Source: M30B80 sp965656935 (lineage in GTDB: Bacteria; Pseudomonadota; Alphaproteobacteria; Rhodobacterales; Rhodobacteraceae). From it: 64,000 nt of DNA. Positions 17,275 to 24,822 of the stretch are shown here, piece after piece. A model generated the notes under the pieces. It was not told the origin of the DNA, did no database searches, and was given only the letters and a program-made list of their open reading frames with translations. The DNA lies in contig CBFHMG010000005.1 in NCBI GenBank assembly GCA_965656935.1, forward strand, positions 114,306-178,305, written 5' to 3'. Position 1 is the stretch's first letter. The number at the start of each line of letters is the position of its first letter. The position numbers and the translations under genes are program-made.

Positions 17275-17985
17275 ATGCCGCAAAAGTTGCAAACAATCGG
17301 TTTCGATGCGGATGACACTTTGTGGCAGAACGAGCACTTTTTTCGCGTCACACAGGCCCGTTTTGCCGAATTGCTGGCTGATTACACCGATAGCGACCAT
17401 TTGCATGACCGCCTCCTTGCGGCTGAGCGCCGAAATATCGGGCGCTACGGATTCGGGATCAAGGGCTTCATGCTCTCGATGATCGAGACCGCGATTGAAG
17501 TGACCGATCAAAAAGTGCCTGCCAGCGTGATCGGTGAATTGCTCAGCGCAGGGCAAGAGATGCTGGCCCATCCCATCCACCTTCTGCCCCATGCCGAAGA
17601 TGCCGTCCGCATTCTGGCCGAAACGTACCAATTGGTGCTGATCACCAAGGGCGATCTGCTGGATCAGGAGCGCAAACTGGCGCAATCAGGGTTGGGAGAT
17701 TTCTTTCACGGCGTTGAAATCGTGTCGGAGAAAACGCCCGCCATCTATCACCGCGCCTTTGGCACGCATGGGGACGGGCCACAAAACGCCATGATGGTCG
17801 GCAATTCCATGAAATCCGATGTGGTGCCCGCAATCGAGGCCGGCGCTTGGGGGGTCTATGTGCCCCATGGGCTGATTTGGGAATTGGAGCGCGCAGAAGC
17901 CCCCGAAGGTCATGCACGCTACCGTGAATTGCAGGATCTGGGGCAGGTCGTAGACTTGGTATCCGAGATTAGCCAACAGAGTTGA
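17275..17985 (+). CDS. HAD family hydrolase
   Basis: 236 residues with HAD motifs: motif I FDADDTLW (nucleophile D at about 10-12), motif II LVLITKGD, motif III Lys around SEKTP, and motif IV VGNSMKSDVVPAIEAG. The cap is helical, inserted after motif I (subfamily I). These are phosphatases acting on small phosphorylated metabolites; the substrate cannot be inferred. An AGGAG and a GCAGG precede the ATG. The CDP-alcohol transferase gene begins six bases after its stop, so both are likely cotranscribed, perhaps pairing a phosphatase with a phospholipid-head-group step. Confidence 0.88.
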   Translation: MPQKLQTIGFDADDTLWQNEHFFRVTQARFAELLADYTDSDHLHDRLLAAERRNIGRYGFGIKGFMLSMIETAIEVTDQKVPASVIGELLSAGQEMLAHPIHLLPHAEDAVRILAETYQLVLITKGDLLDQERKLAQSGLGDFFHGVEIVSEKTPAIYHRAFGTHGDGPQNAMMVGNSMKSDVVPAIEAGAWGVYVPHGLIWELERAEAPEGHARYRELQDLGQVVDLVSEISQQS

Positions 17986-17991
17986 GCCAAC

Positions 17992-18606
17992 ATGTTCGAT
18001 GCCGCGATCCTTCCCTTTCAGCGCCGCCTGTTGCAGCCCCCCGCCCATTGGCTGGCGGCGCGCGGCGTCAGTGCAGATCAGATCAGTATTGCAGGGTTCG
18101 CGTTAGGCATCGCGGCCTGTCTGGCTGTCTGTGCCCAAGCCTTCTGGCTGGCCTTGGTCCTGCTGCTTCTCAACAGATTGGCGGATGGTCTGGACGGAGC
18201 AGTCGCGCGGCTGACCGCACCAACCGATCGCGGGGCGTTTCTGGATATTACCTTGGATTTTCTGTTCTACGCGGCCTTTCCGCTTGGCTTTGCGGTTGCT
18301 GCGCCTGAGGTAAACGCCCTACCCGCAGCCATTCTGATCGCCAGCTTCATTGGCACGGGCGCGTCCTTTCTTGCCTTCTCGATCATCGCGGAGCGGCGGG
18401 GGTTAGCGGCAAGTGACTACCCATCCAAGGGAATTTACTATTTGGGCGGCCTCACGGAAGGGGCCGAGACGATCGCGCTATTTGTGGCCTTCTGCCTTTG
18501 GCCCGCTGGCTTTCCGATTCTCTCCTATCTCTTTGCAGCCGCCTGCCTTCTGACCACATTCACAAGGCTCTATGCGGGGTGGCAGGCCTTCGGGCCTAAG
18601 GCCTAG
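17992..18606 (+). CDS. CDP-alcohol phosphatidyltransferase family protein
   Basis: 204-residue integral membrane protein with about six helices. The catalytic signature DGLDGAVAR...GAFLDITLD carries all Asp residues of D-x2-DG-x2-AR-xn-G-x3-D-x3-D. The stretch between AR and G is seven residues, one shorter than the usual eight. Members transfer a phosphatidyl group from CDP-diacylglycerol to an alcohol such as inositol phosphate, glycerol phosphate or serine. The true PgsA is encoded separately at 45961-46626, so this one has another acceptor. It follows the HAD hydrolase gene closely and ends at a strong terminator. Confidence 0.85.
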   Translation: MFDAAILPFQRRLLQPPAHWLAARGVSADQISIAGFALGIAACLAVCAQAFWLALVLLLLNRLADGLDGAVARLTAPTDRGAFLDITLDFLFYAAFPLGFAVAAPEVNALPAAILIASFIGTGASFLAFSIIAERRGLAASDYPSKGIYYLGGLTEGAETIALFVAFCLWPAGFPILSYLFAAACLLTTFTRLYAGWQAFGPKA

Positions 18607-18626
18607 GGCAGGCGCTGAAAAGAAAA

Positions 18627-18651
18627 GTGCGCGCCCTGTTAGGGCGCGCAC
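18627..18651. terminator. Bidirectional terminator between convergent genes
   Basis: GTGCGCGCCC and GGGCGCGCAC form a perfect 10-bp stem with a 5-nt loop. On the minus strand it is followed by TTTTCTTTTC and on the plus strand by CTGATTTTC, so it can stop transcription from the CDP-alcohol transferase and from phoX. Confidence 0.85.
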
Positions 18652-18675
18652 CTGATTTTCTACATGCAGTGATGA

Positions 18676-20610
18676 TTAACCAACGAGGCCTTCATCGTCG
18701 CGCTTGATCGCAATGACCGAGGAGCGCGCAAGCGAACCGCCGTGATCAGGCCAGTCGCCACCATCATCACCTGGATGCTGGATACCAACGAACATGGTGC
18801 GACGATCCGAGGACCAGCACAGGCCTGTAACTTCACAGCCCTTAGGGCCCGTCATGAAGCGCTCAATCCGGCCAGTGACAGGATCACCCGCAAGCATCTG
18901 GTTGTTGCCCATGCCAGCAAATTCCTCTTCATTGCTGTCATTACCATCGGTCTGGATCCAGATCAGGCCAGTGGAATCGATGACCATACCGTCAGGCGAG
19001 TTGAACAGGTTGCCCTCATTGATGTTTGCGGAACCAGCATTCGGGCCGTCAGCCACAGTCGGGTTGCCCGCCATGACATAGAGGTCCCAAGCGAACTCGG
19101 CTGCGCCATGATCGCCCCCTGCAGGACGCCAGCGCACGATCTGACCGTAACGGTTGGTGTCGCGCGGGTTAACAGCATTCACCGTCATCGGGTCACCGCC
19201 CGCATTGGTGCGCACTGTGCCATCGTCATTGATCACACCACGACGCGAGTTATTGGTCAGGCAGCAATAGGCCTCGGCCGCATTTGGATGCACCGCGATC
19301 CATTCAGGGCGGTCCATCGTGGTTGCACCCACAGCAGAAGCGGCCATACGCGTGAAGATCGAGATGCTTGCGGCATCCATACCGGTGGAGGCAGGGGTCA
19401 GCGGAACCCAACGACCCGACATATCATCCTCGAAGACTGCAACCGAAAGCTCGCCCTCAACCAGCAGCGTCGAAGTATCGCCACCAGGCACATAGGCATC
19501 GCGGCTCAACCAGCGATACATAAACTCGCCACGCTCATCATCGCCCATATAGACAGCGACACGGCCATCAGCCGCGATACCATAGGCGGCGTTCTCATGC
19601 TTGAAGCGGCCCAAAGCGGTATGCTTGATCGGCGTGCTTTCAGGATCGGCAGGGTCGATTTCCACGATATAGCCCGCGCGATGCGGCTCATTGGGGTTGG
19701 TGGCCACGTCGAAACGCGCGTCAAACCCATGGTAGTTGTAGCGCCCTGGCTCAACCGAAGTCCGAACGCCATAGCGGCGGAACCCGTCAAGCACCTCAGC
19801 GTCAGCGGAAACCTCCGAGGCTGCACCGAAATACCCGTTGAAGTTTTCTTCGCAGGTCAGATAGGTGCCCCAAGGTGTGCGGCCAGACCCACAATTGTTG
19901 AATGTGCCAAGCGAGGACATCCCAGTTGGGTCAGCTTCTGTCTTGAGCAGGTCATGCCCTGCCGCAGGACCAGAGAAGGTCATTGGGGTGTTGTGGTGGA
20001 TACGGCGGTTATAAGGGCTGTCGACAACAACGGCCCAACCATCGGCACCTTCTGCCACTTCCATGACACTAACGCCCTGAAAGTTTTGCAGCATCCGCAC
20101 ATCATCAGCCGAAGTTGGCATGCCATCTTCGGTATGGGGGAGGTTGATGTCAGGGTTCACATATTCGCTGTTCACAACGATGACTTCAGAACCGTCTACA
20201 TTGAACAGTTCCATGCCATCGGTGTTTTCACCGAATACACGCTCAGACGCCTCGAGAGGAACACCCGTTGCAGGGTCAAAGGCACCCTCGGCATCGGAGA
20301 AAAGCGGGTCGCCCCAACGTACAAGCGTTTTCCAGCTATAGCCCTCGGGCACATGGATGGTGTTATCCGTTTGCGTGGCGATCGGGGTGAAGGGGAAACG
20401 CGAGGCGGGCTGTGCGAGAGCGGAGCTGCCCTTCAGCATGCCAGCGCCCATAACAGCGGCGCCCGAACCAAAGGCCAGAACACCGCCCAAGAAACCACGG
20501 CGTGACAAGGCGCGCTCGACGACATCATCGAAATCATTATGCTCAGAGCGCGGGAAATTCACTTCATCCCACTCATCTGCGGACATCTTGTGCTGTTCAA
20601 CGTCTTTCAT
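18676..20610 (-). CDS. phoX: PhoX family alkaline phosphatase, Tat-exported
   Basis: 644 residues (DUF839/PhoX). PhoX is a calcium/iron-dependent monomeric phosphomonoesterase, common in marine bacteria. The N-terminus has a long polar region, then the twin-arginine motif SRRGFLGG and a hydrophobic stretch ending SALA-Q. Export folded to the periplasm is therefore expected. Family segments seen: DNTIHVPEGYSWKTLVRWGDPLF, GRTPWGTYLTCEENFNGYFG and FKHENAAYGIAADGRVAVYMGDDERGE. The start at 20610 is fixed by AGGAGA; an upstream in-frame Met would place an unlikely sequence before the Tat signal. It is probably phosphate-regulated, but only a weak candidate PHO-like element lies upstream. Confidence 0.9.
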   Translation of the reverse strand: MKDVEQHKMSADEWDEVNFPRSEHNDFDDVVERALSRRGFLGGVLAFGSGAAVMGAGMLKGSSALAQPASRFPFTPIATQTDNTIHVPEGYSWKTLVRWGDPLFSDAEGAFDPATGVPLEASERVFGENTDGMELFNVDGSEVIVVNSEYVNPDINLPHTEDGMPTSADDVRMLQNFQGVSVMEVAEGADGWAVVVDSPYNRRIHHNTPMTFSGPAAGHDLLKTEADPTGMSSLGTFNNCGSGRTPWGTYLTCEENFNGYFGAASEVSADAEVLDGFRRYGVRTSVEPGRYNYHGFDARFDVATNPNEPHRAGYIVEIDPADPESTPIKHTALGRFKHENAAYGIAADGRVAVYMGDDERGEFMYRWLSRDAYVPGGDTSTLLVEGELSVAVFEDDMSGRWVPLTPASTGMDAASISIFTRMAASAVGATTMDRPEWIAVHPNAAEAYCCLTNNSRRGVINDDGTVRTNAGGDPMTVNAVNPRDTNRYGQIVRWRPAGGDHGAAEFAWDLYVMAGNPTVADGPNAGSANINEGNLFNSPDGMVIDSTGLIWIQTDGNDSNEEEFAGMGNNQMLAGDPVTGRIERFMTGPKGCEVTGLCWSSDRRTMFVGIQHPGDDGGDWPDHGGSLARSSVIAIKRDDEGLVG

Positions 20611-20759
20611 TTTTGCTCTCCTGAGACTGGTCAATTGCCAAAATCCAGAGCGCGGGAAAGAATCAGGCCGCGCCCCTGCGAGAGGCACGCTAGCCAGCAT
20701 AGGTCACAGCTTTGTGCCGATAATGTAACGAAACGGTAATGCGGAGTAAGGCGCGGCGG

Positions 20760-21752
20760 TCAGCCGCCGACCTTGAGTACGATCTTCCCGATATGCGCCG
20801 AGCTTTCCATGCGGCTATGGGCGGCGGCGGCCTCGTTCAAGGCAAACTCGCTATCCATCACAGGGCCGATCCGCCCCGCATCCAGCAATGGCCAGACATG
20901 GGCTGCCAATTCATCGGCGATTGCGGCTTTTGCGGCATCTGATTGCGGGCGCAAGGTCGAGCCTGTCAAAGTCAGCCGTCGCATCATCATCTGGGCGAAG
21001 TTCAAAGCAACCTTGGGGCCTTGCAAAAAGGCAATCTGGACCAAGCGACCATCATCCGCCAAAGCAGAGACATTACGCGGCAGGTAATCTCCGCCGACCA
21101 TATCAAGGATCAAATTGGCCCCGCCTTCGGCCCGCAGGATCTCAACAAAATCCTGTTCGCGGTAATTGATGGCTCTCTCAGCGCCAAGCGCCGTGCAAGC
21201 GGCACATTTTTCATCCGAGCCAGCGGTTGCAAAAACCCGTGCACCAAAGTGATGGGCCAATTGGATCGCAGTCGTGCCAATGCCAGAGGACCCACCATGC
21301 ACCAAGAACCGCTCGCCAGAGCGCAGGCCACCGCGCATGAAGACATTGCTCCAAACGGTGAAATAGGTCTCACAAAGGGCGGCGGCTTGATCCATCGGCA
21401 TGGCCTGAGGGATAGGCAGCGCATGATCCTGATGGGTCACGGCATATTCGGCATAGCCGCCGCCTGGCAACAGGGCACAAACCGCATCCCCGATTTTCCA
21501 TTTGCTAACACCAGCCCCCACAGCCACGACAATGCCCGAAGCCTCTAGCCCAGGCAGATCGGAGGCACCTGCGGGCGGCGCGTAGCTGCCAGCACGCTGC
21601 AAGGCATCGGGGCGATTGACGCCCGCATAATGCACCTCGATCAGGATTTGCTCTGCCGAGGGCACAGGCCGCGCCCGCTCCACTGGGACCAAAACTTCGG
21701 GGCCACCCGCTTCACTGATCTCGATGGCTTTCATGGTCGCAGTCTGGGGCAT
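20760..21752 (-). CDS. NAD(P)H-quinone oxidoreductase (zinc-independent MDR family, PIG3-like)
   Basis: 330 residues: a GroES-like N-terminal domain (QILIEVHYAGVNRPDALQR) and a Rossmann domain with VHGGSSGIGTTAIQLAHHFGA. The NRPD(A/V)xQRxG motif and absence of zinc-binding Cys/His clusters place it in the quinone oxidoreductase (QOR/TP53I3) branch of medium-chain dehydrogenases. It reduces quinones or reactive enones using NADPH. It lies 24 bases downstream of the COQ9 gene on the same strand, which could reflect a link to quinone metabolism. Confidence 0.88.
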   Translation of the reverse strand: MPQTATMKAIEISEAGGPEVLVPVERARPVPSAEQILIEVHYAGVNRPDALQRAGSYAPPAGASDLPGLEASGIVVAVGAGVSKWKIGDAVCALLPGGGYAEYAVTHQDHALPIPQAMPMDQAAALCETYFTVWSNVFMRGGLRSGERFLVHGGSSGIGTTAIQLAHHFGARVFATAGSDEKCAACTALGAERAINYREQDFVEILRAEGGANLILDMVGGDYLPRNVSALADDGRLVQIAFLQGPKVALNFAQMMMRRLTLTGSTLRPQSDAAKAAIADELAAHVWPLLDAGRIGPVMDSEFALNEAAAAHSRMESSAHIGKIVLKVGG

Positions 21753-21776
21753 GATGCGTCTTTCCTATTGGCGGGC

Positions 21777-22478
21777 CTATTTCTCGGAAGGCTCCTGCTG
21801 CGGGGACCAATACCCCGGCATATCTGTAGGCCGCATCTTGGCAGGGGCTTTGACCTTGCTCAACAGCCAGTTTGGCCCCGCAAGCAGAGGTTTGAGCAGC
21901 TTGCTGTCACTGACCTGCTTTTTGACCTTCTCGAATTGCATCACATTCTCGATCCGACGATCAAGGAAAGCCCATGTTGCTTCATGCTCCAGCGATTGAT
22001 CCCCCAGCCAGTAAAGCACCGTTGAGGAATAGACCCCCGAAAGGGTCGCGCGTTTGGTGTACCAGTTGAAATCTTCCGACGGATCACCAAGCGCATCCCA
22101 GATCGCATCACAGGTGCCCCAAACGGCTTTTGCGCCATCAGCGGCATGGATTGGCAAGGCAAAGAGCGTGCTGCCACGGCGCACGGCCTCCTTATCAGCC
22201 TCGGCAATTTCGAGACGCGTGCGCAGCGCAAAAACGATTCTGTCGCGAAACCGCATATCCGAGAGATTGGCCTGCTTGATCTGCGCAACCATCTGCGCAT
22301 CGCCGCGCTGATGAAAGGCAAGCGCAAGATCGACACCGCCCCGTGGGAACAACACCTTGGCGGTCGCCTCATCCGCGCCCGCGTCAGCAGCAGCGGCTAT
22401 AAGGGTCGCGTTGGACCAGCCGTCAAATGGCACATGCATAAGGGCTGCATCCAGAATTTGGTCTTTCAACTCGGTCAT
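21777..22478 (-). CDS. COQ9 family ubiquinone biosynthesis protein
   Basis: 233 residues. The N-terminal TetR-like part (LKDQILDAALMHVPFDGWSNATLIAAAADAG) and the C-terminal lipid-binding region (LYWLGDQSLEHEATWAFLDRRIENVMQFEK) match COQ9. In mitochondria this protein presents polyprenyl intermediates to the hydroxylase COQ7; the alphaproteobacterial homologue is assumed to act similarly. The DGW...L motif is well conserved. It is divergent from rpsU, a conserved neighbourhood in Rhodobacteraceae. Confidence 0.9.
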   Translation of the reverse strand: MTELKDQILDAALMHVPFDGWSNATLIAAAADAGADEATAKVLFPRGGVDLALAFHQRGDAQMVAQIKQANLSDMRFRDRIVFALRTRLEIAEADKEAVRRGSTLFALPIHAADGAKAVWGTCDAIWDALGDPSEDFNWYTKRATLSGVYSSTVLYWLGDQSLEHEATWAFLDRRIENVMQFEKVKKQVSDSKLLKPLLAGPNWLLSKVKAPAKMRPTDMPGYWSPQQEPSEK

Positions 22479-22589
22479 GAGAACCTCCGATGTCTTGCGT
22501 CCAGCTTCGCTTTACAAGCTAGCGCAGCTTTGCTATGTGGCCACTTCCTGCAATTCTGCAACTCAAACCTAGAAAGGTGGTGACACCAC

Positions 22590-22796
22590 ATGCAGGTAAG
22601 TGTTCGCGACAATAATGTCGATCAAGCGCTCCGCGCACTGAAGAAAAAACTTCAGCGCGAAGGCGTTTTTCGTGAAATGAAGCTCAAGCAGCATTACGAA
22701 AAACCCTCCGTTAAGAAAGCACGCGAGAAGGCCGAAGCGATTCGTCGTTCCCGTAAGCTGGCACGGAAGAAATTGCAGCGCGAAGGTCTTCTCTGA
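22590..22796 (+). CDS. rpsU: 30S ribosomal protein S21
   Basis: 68 residues, highly basic, starting MQVSVRDNNVDQALRALKKKLQREG, the bacterial S21 signature. S21 sits near the anti-Shine-Dalgarno region of the 30S subunit. The C-terminal tail is Arg/Lys-rich (EAIRRSRKLARKKLQREG). AAAGGTGGTG precedes the start. A possible promoter TTTACA-N17-TATGTG (22511-22539) lies upstream, but its -10 is weak. A strong terminator follows, so it is a single-gene transcript. Confidence 0.97.
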   Translation: MQVSVRDNNVDQALRALKKKLQREGVFREMKLKQHYEKPSVKKAREKAEAIRRSRKLARKKLQREGLL

Positions 22797-22843
22797 AGTC
22801 CATTCGACATGCGAGCTTTGCGGCCTAGCCGCAGACAAAGATG

Positions 22844-22872
22844 CCCCCGCGCCGATGGCCCGGGGGTTTTTT
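22844..22872 (+). terminator. Rho-independent terminator after rpsU
   Basis: CCCCCG (22844-22849) pairs with CGGGGG (22861-22866), extended by inner GC pairs, and is followed by TTTTTT. Confidence 0.88.
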
Positions 22873-22906
22873 GTTGTCTTGATGGCTGGGAAAAAGGCCG
22901 CTGCCC

Positions 22907-23545
22907 CTATTGCGAGATGCTCTCGAGTATCGCGGCCTGATTGGCCAAGCGGGCCTGCCTTTGAAGCAATTCGAGATTGTCATCGGAATCATCATCAAAC
23001 ACTTGGCTGGTCCGCACACCCGGCAATTCGGCGAAGTTTTCCATTGTGCGCAATGGGAACCAGCTGACCGACATGCTTTCAAACCCGGGGGTTTGCGACA
23101 AAACGGTCGAGATCGCCCGTGAGCATTGCGCATTTGGCACCGCGCCAAAGGCCTGAACACGTTGCGACAGCGAGGCCGCGACTTCGGGGGACACATCAAT
23201 TTCCTGAACAACCACGTGGTAGGTCTCGCGCGCGTGGTAATCCATGTAAAAATCAAAAAGCTGCGGGGACATGCCAAAGATCACGTCATTCCGCTCAGGC
23301 GCTTGTGGGTGATACCAGCTGCCCGCAGGGTCGAAAATTAGGCGCTGTGCGCCATCGATCATCAATGCCGAATGCCCGCCAGAGCCCGTTGAATTGCTGA
23401 CCATTGTCATCAGCGTCACGCGCGTTGGACCCGGCGCACGATAGGCGGCGGCGGCGATTTGTTCATCAGGGGCCCAAACAGGATCAGCCGCGCAGCCCGC
23501 AAGGGCCACCGCAGCAAAAACCCCTAACAAAACCCGACGCAACAT
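22907..23545 (-). CDS. Putative lipoprotein with possible permuted papain-type dyad
   Basis: 212 residues. Residues 1-18 form a lipoprotein signal peptide with lipobox LAGC (lipidated C18), so it is probably attached to an envelope membrane. In the mature part SGGHSALMI (H58) precedes NAQCSRAIS (C141). A His before an N-x-x-C block is the order seen in circularly permuted NlpC/P60 (YiiX/LRAT-like) enzymes. This is inference from motif order only. The C-terminal part has an Asp-rich loop (FDDDSDDN). The ATG overlaps the stop of oxidase subunit IV by one base (TAATG), so translation is coupled. Function unknown. Confidence 0.7.
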   Translation of the reverse strand: MLRRVLLGVFAAVALAGCAADPVWAPDEQIAAAAYRAPGPTRVTLMTMVSNSTGSGGHSALMIDGAQRLIFDPAGSWYHPQAPERNDVIFGMSPQLFDFYMDYHARETYHVVVQEIDVSPEVAASLSQRVQAFGAVPNAQCSRAISTVLSQTPGFESMSVSWFPLRTMENFAELPGVRTSQVFDDDSDDNLELLQRQARLANQAAILESISQ

Positions 23546-23685
23546 TACCGTGCGAACAGAGCCATAAAGATCACGACGCCAATCGCGAAAAGGCCAACAT
23601 TTGTGGACCACTTCATGAAACCGTCAAAGGTCTTTTCTTGCTCGGTGGTATCCATTTCACCGTGCTTATGTTCTTTATCAGCCAT
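23545..23685 (-). CDS. aa3-type cytochrome c oxidase subunit IV
   Basis: Only 46 residues: a polar, His-rich N-terminus (MADKEHKHGEMDTTEQEKTF), then DGFMKWSTNVGLF and one membrane helix. This matches the tiny subunit IV of Paracoccus/Rhodobacter aa3 oxidase, which packs against subunits I-III in the inner membrane and is not catalytic. Two in-frame ATGs are two codons apart. GGAG is adjacent to the first and six bases before the second, so the second (23685) is the better start. It is translationally coupled to the lipoprotein gene. Other oxidase genes are not in the window. Confidence 0.88.
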   Translation of the reverse strand: MADKEHKHGEMDTTEQEKTFDGFMKWSTNVGLFAIGVVIFMALFAR

Positions 23686-23784
23686 TCTCATCTCCAAGCT
23701 CTGGTCGATTTTTCTCTGGCTGAGTCGATAACGAATTTCCAAGCCCGTGTCACGCCCACCCAAGCGATGCAAAGCGCCGCAGTG

Positions 23785-24822
23785 CTAGAGGGAGGCCTGC
23801 GCATCGCCCAATTGCCAAACCCAAGCGCCATCCTCCCGCATTTCCCGCGTAACCTCCCCCAAAGCCAGCAAATGATTGAGATGGGCCATCGCCTCGACCA
23901 AGGCCAAACCATAAGTGCCTTCATCCACCTCGCGTTTGAACAAGGGCGGGAAGCATTCCACGGCTGTGCGCGGGGCGGCCAGATGCGCGCGCAACCTCTC
24001 AAGCGCGCCGTGATGGTTCTGGATCATTTGATCAAGCCGATCCGGCAGCCCCGTAAAAGGCAGCTTATGTCCGGGCAAAACCAATTGATCCTCATGGGCA
24101 TGGGGCACGAACCGATGGCAGGATTGCAGCCACTCATCGACGGGGTCCGCCATCGGCTCGGTCGGATAAACCCCGAGATTGGCCGAGATCGACGGCAAAA
24201 GCTGATCACCGCCAATTACCAACGGCTCATCCTCGGCCCAGAAGGTCGCGTGATCGGGGGCATGCCCGTCCCCCAAACGCACAATCCAGTGTCGCCCGCC
24301 CATCTCGATGCGGTCACCCTCAGTGATACGGGTAAACCCAACAGGCATCGGGTGAACGATATCGGCGAAATTGAAAGGCCGCTCGGCCAAGCGTTTGTCC
24401 AGAATCTCGGCGCTCATCCCCGAGGCGCGCCAGAAGGCAACGGCTTGATCCGATGGGGCGGCCTCTTCATCCAGCGTTAACATGCGCGCAAACAGCCACG
24501 CCGTTCTGGTCGATACAAGCTCGGCCCCGCGGTCCTGAAACCAGCCGACGAGCCCCACATGATCGGGGTGATGATGGGTCAGGATCACGCGGGTGACCGG
24601 CGCGCCTTCAAGCGGGCCTGCCAGCAAGGCCTCCCATGCGGCAAGGCATTTGCGGGTCTTCATGCCCGTATCAATGATGGTCCAGCCGTCAGCCTCGCGC
24701 AGCGCATAGACATTCACATGATCAAGCGCCATGGGCAGCGGCAGGCGCAGCCACAAGATACCATCGGCCACCTCAATGGCTTCACCAATGGCAGGCGGGG
24801 TCTCATGCGGATACCGGATCAC
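23785..24822 (-). CDS. MBL fold metallo-hydrolase
   Basis: 345 residues with the metallo-beta-lactamase motif THHHPDH (82-88), the preceding IIDTG (49-53), and downstream GHAPDHATFW and LPGHKLPF His motifs. Two zinc or iron ions are expected. The C-terminal helical extension (RLRAHLAAPRTAVECFPPLF) is typical of the LACTB2/glyoxalase-II-like group that cleaves thioesters or nucleic acids. It starts with GTG in a GTGA overlap with the acyl-CoA dehydrogenase stop. The pairing suggests a thioesterase-like role in acyl-CoA metabolism, which is inference. Confidence 0.88.
   Translation of the reverse strand: MIRYPHETPPAIGEAIEVADGILWLRLPLPMALDHVNVYALREADGWTIIDTGMKTRKCLAAWEALLAGPLEGAPVTRVILTHHHPDHVGLVGWFQDRGAELVSTRTAWLFARMLTLDEEAAPSDQAVAFWRASGMSAEILDKRLAERPFNFADIVHPMPVGFTRITEGDRIEMGGRHWIVRLGDGHAPDHATFWAEDEPLVIGGDQLLPSISANLGVYPTEPMADPVDEWLQSCHRFVPHAHEDQLVLPGHKLPFTGLPDRLDQMIQNHHGALERLRAHLAAPRTAVECFPPLFKREVDEGTYGLALVEAMAHLNHLLALGEVTREMREDGAWVWQLGDAQASL

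Noticed and set aside
18742..20505. Very long plus-strand open frame opposite phoX
   Set aside because: High GC third positions keep the antisense frame open; the product is His/Arg-rich nonsense, while the minus strand encodes PhoX with a Tat signal.
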